Source of the DNA: Nonomuraea jabiensis
GTDB lineage: Bacteria; Actinomycetota; Actinomycetes; Streptosporangiales; Streptosporangiaceae
Length of the DNA stretch: 64,000 bases
Assembly (NCBI RefSeq): GCF_014204795.1
Contig: NZ_JACHMB010000001.1
Span: 11,358,501-11,422,500, forward strand
Reading direction: 5' to 3'
Position 1 is the stretch's first letter; each line of letters starts with the position of its first letter. Positions 1-7,389 of the stretch are shown here, in pieces. The notes beneath the pieces were generated by a model. It was not told where the DNA came from. It made no database searches and saw only the letters and a program-made list of their open reading frames with translations. Position numbers and translations under genes: made by a program.

Positions 1-578
1 ATCGAGCCGGAGCCGATCGCGTCGAACCTCTCCCTCTCGTACGGCCCGCCCGCGACGTCGTAGCTGAAGATGCGCCCCTCATCCTTGTCAGGGTCGTACG
101 CGGCGAACAGCGGCACCACCACCAGCCCCTGCATCGCCATCGGAAGGTTGCCCCTGATCATGGTGGCCAGCCGGTTGGCCTTGCCCGCCACCGACATCGT
201 GCGGCCCTCGAGCTTCTCGTAATGCTCCAGCTCCACCCTGAACAGCCGGGCGAACTCGATGCCGGTGCTGGCCGTGCCCGCGATGCCCATGCACGAGTAG
301 TCGTCGGCGCGGAAGACCTTCTCCACATCGCGCTGGGAGATGATGTTGCCCGATGTCGCCCGCCGGTCGCCCGCCATGATCACGCCACCGGCGAAGGTGG
401 CGGCCACGATCGTCGTCGCGTGCGGGACCTGGTCGCCGATCGGGGTGGCCAGCACCTCATTCCGCTGCGGCAGCAAATCAGGCGCATACGAGCTGACAAA
501 CTCCGTGAACGAGGAACTTCCGGTGTTGCGGAAAAGCTGGTTGACCAAGCCGGCGGGCAGATCCCTGTGCGATGCCAC
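1..578 (-). CDS. prcB: Proteasome beta subunit PrcB (3' end beyond window)
   Basis: Catalytic beta subunit of the actinobacterial 20S proteasome, which degrades pupylated proteins in the cytoplasm. About 192 residues are visible; the C-terminus lies left of the window. A propeptide of about 54 residues is followed by the autocleavage site HA/TTIVAATF, so the mature N-terminal nucleophile is Thr55. Conserved stretches VIMAGDRRATSGN and GIAGTASTGIEFARLF match PrcB. The start is GTG at 578, preceded by GGAGGGAG at the usual distance. prcA would be expected next, outside the window. The neighbours nuclease, pup and dop complete the locus. Confidence 0.96.
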   Translation of the reverse strand, partial: MASHRDLPAGLVNQLFRNTGSSSFTEFVSSYAPDLLPQRNEVLATPIGDQVPHATTIVAATFAGGVIMAGDRRATSGNIISQRDVEKVFRADDYSCMGIAGTASTGIEFARLFRVELEHYEKLEGRTMSVAGKANRLATMIRGNLPMAMQGLVVVPLFAAYDPDKDEGRIFSYDVAGGPYERERFDAIGSGS

Positions 579-798
579 GCGACTCCCTCCAAACGTCAGT
601 GTTCCTAGGGCGACCCTACTCATGTTGCGTTGTTGTCTGCACTTCCCACGATCAGCTCACGGCGAACCCGCGTGATCACACGCCGCCCCGTTCCGTGTTC
701 AGATCGTTTCTTTACGGCCCCCTGCGGCCACGCGACCGCCGCTAAGTCCGCACATCCCGAACAGGCGGCCAACCTGCGGCTCCCCCCGGCGACCTGCG
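579..798. other. Upstream region of prcB, no gene seen
   Basis: About 220 bases between the prcB start and a decayed ABC-importer remnant. It should hold the prcB promoter (minus strand), but no convincing -35/-10 pair was recognised and no ORF with coding character is visible. Confidence 0.4.
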
Positions 799-1345
799 GT
801 GATCGCCACCCCGGCCGCCCTCACCCTCACGTCCTGCGGCACCGGCGCAGCCAGCATCTCCCCGACGATCGCCGCCAACTCCGTCTCCGGCGGCAAGAGC
901 TCCGAGTCCGCCGACTGGATCAGGCGGTGGGTGATCCCCGAGTTCGAGAGGACGCCCCGCAACGACAAGGTGCTCTTCCAGCCCAGCGGCCTCGACGACG
1001 AGCAGTACAAGACGAAGATCGCGCTCGTTCTCACGTCCAGGGCCGGCGCCGACATGATCGACATCGACGGCATCCGGTCGGACAGTCCGCCCAGGCCGGC
1101 TACATCCGGAGGCCGGCGGCGCCACCGTCGAGCAGTGGGAGGGCCGGTCGCAGATCCCGCAGGCGTACAGAACCCGGGCATCCTCGACGGCAAGAAGTAC
1201 GGCCTGCCGGAGAACACAAGACGGCCGCGTCCTGTTCCACAACAGGACCCTGCTCACCAAGGCCGGCCTGCCCGCCCGTCCCTGGCAGCGTCTCGGCGAC
1301 CCCAGCCTCCAGGCTGCAGCGCAGTCCGCCCGCGGCTTCCGGTTA
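799..1345 (+). pseudogene. Remnant of sugar ABC transporter substrate-binding lipoprotein
   Basis: Broken gene readable only by changing frame. Frame one gives a lipobox-like LTLTSCGTG, then SADWIRRWVIPEFER and DDEQYKTKIALVLTS, then GADMIDIDGI, all typical of family 1 sugar-binding proteins. After about 1080 the reading moves to GATVEQWEGRSQIPQAY, then to ILDGKKYGLPEN, then to GRVLFHNRTLLTKAGLP, which are the next conserved blocks of the same family in the right order. No single frame carries them all, and the C-terminal half is absent. The usual length is above 400 residues. A sugar importer probably once sat here and decayed after deletions and frameshifts. Confidence 0.75.
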
Positions 1346-1364
1346 CCGGAGGGATCAAGGCATG

Positions 1365-1565
1365 ACCGAAGCTGTCGACCTCGCCGTCACCGCCATCCCC
1401 GTCACCCACCACCAGGCCGAAGCCCTCGCGCTCCCCGACCGCGTCGGCCGCCATGCCTCACGGCCCCATGATCCAGATCGCCACCCCGGCCAAGATCTTC
1501 CACCGCCCCGCCACCACCTTCGCCGCCTCCACCCCAAGAACTTCCTCCCCGCGGAGATCACGCCA
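1365..1565 (+). pseudogene. Remnant of sugar ABC transporter ATPase (MalK/UgpC-like)
   Basis: Short fragment of the ATPase partner of the preceding remnant. One frame gives VTHHQAEALALPDRV, the switch/H-loop region just after Walker B. A +1 frame then gives MPHGPMIQIATPAKIFHRPA, equivalent to the conserved stretch that follows in MalK/UgpC proteins. The first frame returns with KNFLPAEI. Walker A, signature and Walker B are missing, so this is a relic of the middle-to-C-terminal part only. It abuts dinB, which begins about 130 bases further on. Confidence 0.7.
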
Positions 1566-1693
1566 CCACCCTCAACCAGGCCGTCGTCCAAGACGGCGAA
1601 GAACCACCCAACGGCACCCCACCCGGGCATCCCCGCCCCGCCCTCACCTACCGCGACGACCGCCCCACACCGCCTCACGACATACTTAGGACC

Positions 1694-2755
1694 ATGAGGG
1701 ACTGGATCCTCCACGTCGACCTCGACCAGTTCATCGCCGCCGTCGAGATCCTCCGCCACCCCGAACTCCGCGGCAAACCCGTCGTCGTCGGCGGCTCAGG
1801 AGACCCCACCCAACCCCGCACCGTGGCCGCCACCGCCACCTACGAAGCCCGCGAACACGGCATCCACTCCGGCATGCCACTGCGCACCGCACTCAAACGC
1901 TGCCCCGAAGCGATCTTCCTGCCCAGCGACCCACCCGCCTACGAAGCCGCCTCCGCCCACGTCATGGCCGTACTCCGCGAATTCCCCGTACGCGTCGAAA
2001 TCTGGGGCTGGGACGAAGCCTTCCTCGGCGCCACCACCGACGACCCCGAAACCCTCGCCGCCACCATCCGCCAGACCGTACGCGAACGCACCCAACTGTC
2101 CTGCTCCATCGGCATCGGCGACAACAAACACCAGGCCAAACTCGCCTCCGGCCTCGCCAAACCCGCCGGAATCTACCGCCTCACCAGCGACAACTGGGCC
2201 GAGATCATGAACGACCGACCCACCGACGCACTCTGGGGCATCGGCGCCAAGATCTCCAAAAAACTCGCCGCCCTCGGCCTCCACACCGTCGCCGAACTGG
2301 CCGCCGCCGACCCCACGCACCTCGCCCGCCACTTCGGCCCCACCAACGGCCCCTGGTACCGCTACCTCGCCCTCGGCAAAGGCGAAGCCGAAATCGTCAC
2401 CACACCCTGGATCGCCCGCGGCCACAGCCGCGAAACAACCTTCCAGCACGACCTCACCGACGAAACCGACATCGCCCACCACGTCGCCGACCTCGCCAAC
2501 CAGGTCGCCCACGACGCCCGCGAAGCCGGCCGCGACATCACCCGGGTATCGGTCAAGGTCCGCTTCACCCCGTTCCTCACCCGAACCCGCCAGTCAAAAC
2601 TCCCCGCCCCCACCACGGACCCGGCCACCATCCAGCAGGCGGCCCTCACCATCCTCACCCGCTTCGACCTCACCCGCCCGGTCCGCCTCCTGGGCGTCGC
2701 CGTCGACTACACCCTCCCCAGAGCCGATCAGCCCACCCTCGACACCGTCGAATAG
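1694..2755 (+). CDS. dinB: Y-family DNA polymerase IV, DinB2-like
   Basis: Translesion DNA polymerase, 353 aa. Catalytic carboxylates are Asp9 and Asp11 in HVDLDQFIAAVE and Asp107/Glu108 in EIWGWDEAFLG. Palm and fingers continue through ELRGKPVVVGG, SCSIGIGDNKHQAKLASG and the helix-hairpin-helix ALWGIGAKISKKLAALGL; the little-finger domain follows. The steric-gate position, normally Phe or Tyr, is Ile14 here; mycobacterial DinB2 has Leu at this place and uses ribonucleotides readily, so this is probably a DinB2-type enzyme. The gene prefers GAA and AAA, unlike the GAG/AAG-rich neighbours, suggesting a different origin. Its 3' end overlaps the convergent nuclease gene by 28 bases. Confidence 0.93.
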   Translation: MRDWILHVDLDQFIAAVEILRHPELRGKPVVVGGSGDPTQPRTVAATATYEAREHGIHSGMPLRTALKRCPEAIFLPSDPPAYEAASAHVMAVLREFPVRVEIWGWDEAFLGATTDDPETLAATIRQTVRERTQLSCSIGIGDNKHQAKLASGLAKPAGIYRLTSDNWAEIMNDRPTDALWGIGAKISKKLAALGLHTVAELAAADPTHLARHFGPTNGPWYRYLALGKGEAEIVTTPWIARGHSRETTFQHDLTDETDIAHHVADLANQVAHDAREAGRDITRVSVKVRFTPFLTRTRQSKLPAPTTDPATIQQAALTILTRFDLTRPVRLLGVAVDYTLPRADQPTLDTVE

Positions 2756-3726
2756 AACTCGCCCCGAAGCCGCTCGTCAGCCTCGACCAACTCCCGAAGC
2801 TCCTCCTCCGAAACCTCGACGTCGTCGAACTCCTCAACGGTCGCCTCGACATAAGAAAGCGCCCGCCGCACCACCCCGGGATCATCCCTGAACTGCCCGA
2901 TCCCCGTATTGCACGGCAGACACAGCGCATATCGCACATCCCCGGTGCGATGACAATGGTCCACATGCTCGGGCGGCCGATCCCAGCACACCACACACAG
3001 ACCATGCTGAGCCGAGATCATCCGCTCGACATCCTCATGCCGCACCTGATAACGCTGCGTCAGGTGATAACTCCGCGTCCGCGCCACCTCATCGGAAACG
3101 CGCTGCCGCGGGAGGACCACGAACTCGGGCCAGAGAATCTCCCCGTCCAGATAAAGGGCCGCCAACTCCAGCAACACCAGATTGTCGCCGAAGTGGCCGA
3201 GCCCGTTGTTGCAGTTGAAACAGAGAATGCCCCGGACCAGGCCGGTCGCGTGGCTGTGGTCGACGAACGTGCCGGGGACGGCCCGGCAGATGGCGCAGAG
3301 CCCGCCCTGACGGGCGAGCATGCGCTCGAAGTCGTCCTCGGTGATGCCGTAGCGGCGCTTCAGGTGGTAGTTGCGAGTGCTGCCGTGATTCTTGATCCGC
3401 TCTTCCCGCATCACGGTGTTGTGACACGGCTTGCAGTAATCGGTAAGCCCCGACTTCACCGCCCGGTTGCGCCCGAACTCCGTAACCGGCTTCACTCTCT
3501 CGCAACGAGGGCAGTATTTGTGCCCCTCGGGGACTTCCCTCACCTCTCGCACCGTTTTGCCTTGCTCGGCCATGCGTTTGCGATAGCTCTGAGTGGAACG
3601 CCTCCGAAAGCATGCCTTGCAATACCGCGCACGGCCATCGGCCATGCGCTTATTGAGCCCGAACTCGGCGACCGCCTTGGTCTCACCGCAGTCCGGGCAT
3701 CGCTTCACCTCGTCCGGCGTTTCCAC
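2728..3726 (-). CDS. Tandem recombination endonuclease VII-like nuclease with double zinc ribbons
   Basis: Predicted 332-aa nuclease made of duplicated modules. Two zinc ribbons come first (Cys10/13/36/39 and Cys72/75/98/101, each with an EFG.N motif between the pairs). Two endonuclease VII/HNH-like domains follow. Copy 1 has Cys144/147 and Cys169/172 around VDHSHATG and CFNCNNGLGHFGD. Copy 2 has Cys244/247 and Cys269/272 around VDHCHRTGDVR and PCNTGIGQF. The spacing between copies is exactly 100 residues. The GTG start at 3726 has AAGGG upstream and lies 32 bases after the pup stop, so it is probably co-transcribed with pup. The frame stays open further upstream but would overlap pup. The cellular substrate is unknown; phage T4 endonuclease VII cuts branched DNA. 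Confidence 0.85.
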   Translation of the reverse strand: METPDEVKRCPDCGETKAVAEFGLNKRMADGRARYCKACFRRRSTQSYRKRMAEQGKTVREVREVPEGHKYCPRCERVKPVTEFGRNRAVKSGLTDYCKPCHNTVMREERIKNHGSTRNYHLKRRYGITEDDFERMLARQGGLCAICRAVPGTFVDHSHATGLVRGILCFNCNNGLGHFGDNLVLLELAALYLDGEILWPEFVVLPRQRVSDEVARTRSYHLTQRYQVRHEDVERMISAQHGLCVVCWDRPPEHVDHCHRTGDVRYALCLPCNTGIGQFRDDPGVVRRALSYVEATVEEFDDVEVSEEELRELVEADERLRGEFYSTVSRVG

Positions 3727-3758
3727 CCGATTTACCCTTTTTGAATGTCCGGTTTGCC

Positions 3759-3968
3759 CTACTCTCCGCCCTTTTGTACATAAGAGCGCACGAATTCCTC
3801 TGCGTTCTCTTCGAGAACTTCGTCGATTTCGTCCAGAATTGCGTCGACATCGTCCGTGAGCTTCTCCTGGCGCTCCTGAACGTCCGGCGTCGCCGAGGCC
3901 TCGGTCTCCTCGACTTCGCTCTCGCGCCGACCGGCCTGCTTCTGGCCTCCGGTGTCCTTGGTTGCCAT
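3759..3968 (-). CDS. pup: Prokaryotic ubiquitin-like protein Pup
   Basis: Protein modifier of 69 aa that is attached to lysines of target proteins by PafA and recognised by the Arc/Mpa coiled coils. The N-terminal half is polar and disordered; the C-terminal half (LTDDVDAILDEIDEVLEEN) forms the helix that binds Arc. The C-terminus reads VQKGGE, so glutamate is encoded directly and no deamidation of a terminal Gln is needed before ligation. SD GGAGG precedes the ATG. Transcribed away from the membrane protein at 4115 and in line with the downstream nuclease. Confidence 0.98.
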   Translation of the reverse strand: MATKDTGGQKQAGRRESEVEETEASATPDVQERQEKLTDDVDAILDEIDEVLEENAEEFVRSYVQKGGE

Positions 3969-4057
3969 GTCCTACCTCCGGTTGGGGGACTGCCTCTAGG
4001 CATATCTTCCCCGAACCGGGCGACATTTCGCGCCGATCGCCCAGCGATCTTGCCCGC

Positions 4058-4086
4058 TTGACTAGATAGTCGAGCTATCCAATAAT
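4058..4086 (+). promoter_or_regulatory. Promoter with palindromic operator
   Basis: A -35 element TTGACT at 4058 and a -10 element AATAAT at 4081 are separated by 17 bases. The spacer carries the perfect inverted repeat GATAG-TCGAG-CTATC (4065-4079), placed where a bound repressor would block RNA polymerase. It drives the small membrane protein starting at 4115. The regulator is not identifiable here. Confidence 0.7.
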
Positions 4087-4114
4087 GGATCCACCTACAC
4101 ACGAGGAGGTTCCG

Positions 4115-4519
4115 ATGTCCCCCGCATCCCTGAGCACGGCCGGTGTGCTCCTCATCACAGTCCCCGGGGTGGCCTTCGGCGGCGTCACCCTGTTGAAGTT
4201 CCTGATGCGCAACGTTCCCGGCTACCTGGACAACCCGGTCCGGCGTGGCCTGTGGCGGGCCGGGCACGCGCATGCGGGCGTGCTGGTGCTGTTCTCGCTG
4301 GTGGCGATGCTCTATGTGGATCAGGCGAGTCTGCCTGAGGGGCTGAAGGCCCTGACGCGGGTGTTGATCGTGGCCGCGCCGATCCTGATGCCGCTGGGTT
4401 TCTTCCTGTCGGTGGTGCGTCCGCGTGACACGAAGCCGAGCAGGTTGATCTGGCTGACGGTGGCGGGTGGGGCGTGCTTGGCGGTGGGCACGCTGACGCT
4501 GGGTGTGGGCCTGCTGTAG
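4115..4519 (+). CDS. Small integral membrane protein, function unknown
   Basis: A 134-aa protein with four likely transmembrane segments: residues about 8-30 (AGVLLITVPGVAFGGVTLLK), 48-68, 82-105 and 112-133. A charged cytoplasmic loop (RNVPGYLDNPVRRGLWRAGHAHAG) lies between the first two. No catalytic motif is recognised. The ATG at 4115 follows a strong GAGGAGG; an earlier in-frame ATG at 4085 lies inside the -10 element and is unlikely. It sits alone on the plus strand between pup and dop and has its own promoter with an operator-like palindrome, so it is probably separately regulated. Confidence 0.85.
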   Translation: MSPASLSTAGVLLITVPGVAFGGVTLLKFLMRNVPGYLDNPVRRGLWRAGHAHAGVLVLFSLVAMLYVDQASLPEGLKALTRVLIVAAPILMPLGFFLSVVRPRDTKPSRLIWLTVAGGACLAVGTLTLGVGLL

Positions 4520-4525
4520 GGGGTG

Positions 4526-4563
4526 GACCGGCCCCGGGGCGCCGCCATGGGCGGGGGCCGGTC
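4526..4563 (+). terminator. Stem-loop downstream of membrane protein gene
   Basis: GACCGGCCCC and GGGGCCGGTC form a perfect 10-bp stem starting 7 bases after the stop at 4519. No U-tract follows, as is common for actinobacterial terminators. Confidence 0.6.
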
Positions 4564-4567
4564 TACT

Positions 4568-4654
4568 CGGATCGGTCGCCGACCGGCGAGCCGGATCAGT
4601 CGCCGCCAGTAGGCCGGATCGGTCGCCGACCGGCGCGCCGGATCAGTCGCCGCC
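4568..4654. repeat. 40-bp direct repeat overlapping the 3' end of dop
   Basis: Two 40-base copies (4568-4607 and 4615-4654) differ at one position and lie 47 bases apart. The right copy contains the last codons and stop of dop; the left copy is a non-coding duplicate just downstream of it. This is a recent tandem duplication. Confidence 0.85.
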
Positions 4655-6157
4655 GGTGAGGGCGGCGACGAGGTCGGCGGCGGTGCGGCAGCGGTCGAAG
4701 AGTTCGCCGACGTGGGCTTTGGTGCCGCGCAGTGGTTCGAGGGTGGGTACGCGCTGGAGTGACTCGCGGCCGGGGATGTCGAAGATGACGGAGTCCCAGG
4801 AGGCGGCGGCGACGGATTCGCTGTATTGGCGCAGGCAGCGGCCGCGGAAGTAGGCGCGGGTGTCGTTGGGCGGGTGTTCGACGGCGCGCTGGACTTCTTC
4901 TTCGGTGACGAGGCGTTGCATGCGTCCGCGGGCGACGAGGCGGTTGTAGAGGCCGCGGTCGGGGCGGATGTCGGAGTATTGCAGGTCGACGAGCTGGAGT
5001 CTGGGGTGGGACCAGGCCAGGCCGTCGCGGGTGCGGTAGCCCTCGAGGAGTTCGAGTTTGGCGACCCAGTCGAGTTCGCGGGAGAGCTGCATGGGGTCTT
5101 CGGCGAGCCGGGTGAGGACGGACTCCCAGCGGTCGAGGATGTCCTTGTTCATCTCCTCTTGGGCGGTGCCCCGCTCTTCGACGTATTTGCGCGCTTGTTC
5201 GAGGTATTCCATCTGGAGCTGGACGGCGGTGAGCTTGCGGCCGTCGCGCATGGCGATCTCGTAGCGGCAGGTGGGGTCGTGGGAGACGGCCCTGAGGGCT
5301 TGTACGGGGTTTTCGACGGCGAGATCGCGGGTGAGGAAGCCTTCCTCGATCATGGCGAGGACGAGGGCGGTGGTGCCCAGCTTCAGGTATGTCGATATTT
5401 CCGACATGTTGGCGTCGCCGATGATCACGTGCAGCCGGCGGTACTTCTCGGGGTCGGCGTGCGGCTCGTCGCGGGTGTTGATGATGGGCCGCTTGAGCGT
5501 GGTCTCGAGGCCGACCTCGACCTCGAAGAAGTCGGCGCGCTGGCTGATCTGGAAGCCTTCGCCGCGGGAGTCCTGTCCGATGCCGACCTTGCCGGCGCCG
5601 ACGACGACCTGGCGGGAGACGAAGAAGGGGGTCAGGTGCCGGACGATGTCGGCGAAGGGGGTGGCGCGCCGCATGAGGTAGTTCTCGTGGCAGCCGTAGG
5701 AGGCGCCTTTGGCGTCGGTGTTGTTCTTGTAGAGCTGGATGGGCGCGTTGGAGGGGATGGCGGAGGCCCGGGTGGCGGCGTCGTACATGACGCGTTCACC
5801 GGCTTTGTCCCAGATGACGGCGGCCCGGGGGTTGGTGCATTCGGGCGAGCTGTATTCGGGGTGGGCGTGGTCGACGTAGAGCCGGGCGCCGTTGGTGAGG
5901 ATGACGTTGGCCAGGCCGAGGTCCTCGTCGGTGAGCTGGCTGGAGTCGGCGACCTCTCTGGCCAGGTCGAAGCCGCGCGCGTCGCGCAGTGGGTTCTCCT
6001 CTTCGAAGTCCCACCGGGCCCTGCGCGCCCGGGCCGCGGAGGCGGCCAGGTAGGCGTTCACGACCTGTGAGGAGGTCACCATCGCGTTGGCGCCCGGCTG
6101 GCCGGGTACGGAGATGCCGTACTCGGTCTCGATGCCCATCACCCGACGCACCGTCAT
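4643..6157 (-). CDS. dop: Depupylase/deamidase of Pup
   Basis: Dop removes Pup from substrates, and in species with Pup-Gln also deamidates it; it belongs to the carboxylate-amine ligase fold shared with PafA. At 504 aa it has the usual length. Visible motifs: the nucleotide/Mg site IETEYG near the N-terminus, the active-site segment YVDHAHPEYSSPEC with the catalytic Asp at about residue 96, KNNTDAKGASYGCHENYL, and the C-terminal block DTRAYFRGRCLRQY. Mycobacterial Dop aligns throughout from memory, including the TLEPLRGTKAHVG end. Since Pup here ends in Glu, depupylation should be the main activity. Its stop lies inside a short duplicated sequence. Confidence 0.96.
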   Translation of the reverse strand: MTVRRVMGIETEYGISVPGQPGANAMVTSSQVVNAYLAASAARARRARWDFEEENPLRDARGFDLAREVADSSQLTDEDLGLANVILTNGARLYVDHAHPEYSSPECTNPRAAVIWDKAGERVMYDAATRASAIPSNAPIQLYKNNTDAKGASYGCHENYLMRRATPFADIVRHLTPFFVSRQVVVGAGKVGIGQDSRGEGFQISQRADFFEVEVGLETTLKRPIINTRDEPHADPEKYRRLHVIIGDANMSEISTYLKLGTTALVLAMIEEGFLTRDLAVENPVQALRAVSHDPTCRYEIAMRDGRKLTAVQLQMEYLEQARKYVEERGTAQEEMNKDILDRWESVLTRLAEDPMQLSRELDWVAKLELLEGYRTRDGLAWSHPRLQLVDLQYSDIRPDRGLYNRLVARGRMQRLVTEEEVQRAVEHPPNDTRAYFRGRCLRQYSESVAAASWDSVIFDIPGRESLQRVPTLEPLRGTKAHVGELFDRCRTAADLVAALTGGD

Positions 6158-6243
6158 GCAACACCCTCTGTTCGTCCGGATCTGTCTATCCGCCGTTTAT
6201 ATGCCCGAGCCTATGCCCTTCACAGTGCCCCAGGGTCACAGAG

Positions 6244-7368
6244 TTATGGCACCGACGCCTTTTCAACCTGTACGGCGGGAGCTGATGGGGTTTGCGTGGA
6301 TCTGCGGGGCTTGAGTAGCCGCTGGATGGGCCGTTCGGCAAAGGAGTACACGAGGTACGACAGCGCCACGGCCACCAGGACGGTCGTGGTGGCGACGGCC
6401 CAGGGGGGCAGGTGGCCGGTGAGCGCTGGGATGAGGGCCACCGCGACGACGCCATGGAAGAGGTAAAGCGGGTATGTGATGCCGCCGAGCGCGGTGAGCG
6501 TCCTGGACGGTTTGAGGCGGATCAGCCCGAGGGCGGCGACGGCCATCACGGCGAAGATCAGGGTGATGGTGATGATCACGCTGAGGTCGGCGACGGGCAT
6601 GTTCTTGAACCCGACGTTGTCGACGCGCCGGTGGACGCGGTCGAGCGCGGAGCCGATCGACAGGGCGTACCCGCCGGCCACGTAGAGCCACGGCAGCCAG
6701 GCGCTGCCGCGTTTGTGGATGAGGTAGAGGGACATGCCGGCGATGAAGTAGGGCGCGTAGTCGGGCATGACGATCTCGTTGACGATCTCGTTGCCGAGCC
6801 GGTCGGCGCCGAAGGCGGCCACCAGCCAGACGCCGGAGAAGATCAGGACGCGCCCGTACGTGACCCCGATGATCACGAGGATGACCATCAGCAGGTAGAA
6901 GCGGAGCTCCGCCCAGAGCGACCAGTAGACCTGGCTGGCGTCGGTGACCTTGAACAACCGCTGGAACATGGTGGCGTTCACCAGGTAGTCGCCTGGTGAA
7001 AGTTTTGGGTCAAGCGCCTTGGCGCCGGTGAGCCCGTAGAGGGCCGCGGTGGCGACGAGGCTGAGCCAGTACGCGGGATAGAGGCGCACGAACCTGGACC
7101 GGGCGAACCCGCCGAGCCCGCGCCCCCACACGGTCATGAGGATGACGAACCCGCTGATGATGAAGAACAGCTCGACCCCGAGGATGCCTAACCCCGCGAA
7201 GGGCGCCAGCGGCGGGAACAGCGCGGCGGGCCTGGCCCCCCAGACGGACGCGTACGCCACCAGGTAGTGGAAGGCGACGACGGCCAGCGCGGCGATGAAG
7301 CGCAGGAGGTCGAGCTCGGCCAACCGGCCGTCTCCCCGAGCATGCTTGGGCCGGTTAGGTGCGTGCAC
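6244..7368 (-). CDS. Membrane acyltransferase, OafA/YrhL family
   Basis: Integral membrane acyltransferase of family 3, 374 aa, predicted to transfer acyl groups to a sugar or other cell-envelope substrate. It begins ELDLLRFIAALAVVAFHYL, with the conserved Arg-Phe and the catalytic His in the first membrane helix, followed by GVELFFIISGFVI and RFVRLYPAYW, the hallmark motifs. About ten hydrophobic segments follow. The GTG start at 7368 lies 21 bases after the stop of the PLP enzyme gene, so co-transcription is possible. The substrate cannot be told from sequence. The gene is one of three between dop and arc. Confidence 0.9.
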   Translation of the reverse strand: MHAPNRPKHARGDGRLAELDLLRFIAALAVVAFHYLVAYASVWGARPAALFPPLAPFAGLGILGVELFFIISGFVILMTVWGRGLGGFARSRFVRLYPAYWLSLVATAALYGLTGAKALDPKLSPGDYLVNATMFQRLFKVTDASQVYWSLWAELRFYLLMVILVIIGVTYGRVLIFSGVWLVAAFGADRLGNEIVNEIVMPDYAPYFIAGMSLYLIHKRGSAWLPWLYVAGGYALSIGSALDRVHRRVDNVGFKNMPVADLSVIITITLIFAVMAVAALGLIRLKPSRTLTALGGITYPLYLFHGVVAVALIPALTGHLPPWAVATTTVLVAVALSYLVYSFAERPIQRLLKPRRSTQTPSAPAVQVEKASVP

Positions 7369-7389
7369 GCCCTTTTGACGTCACGTGGA

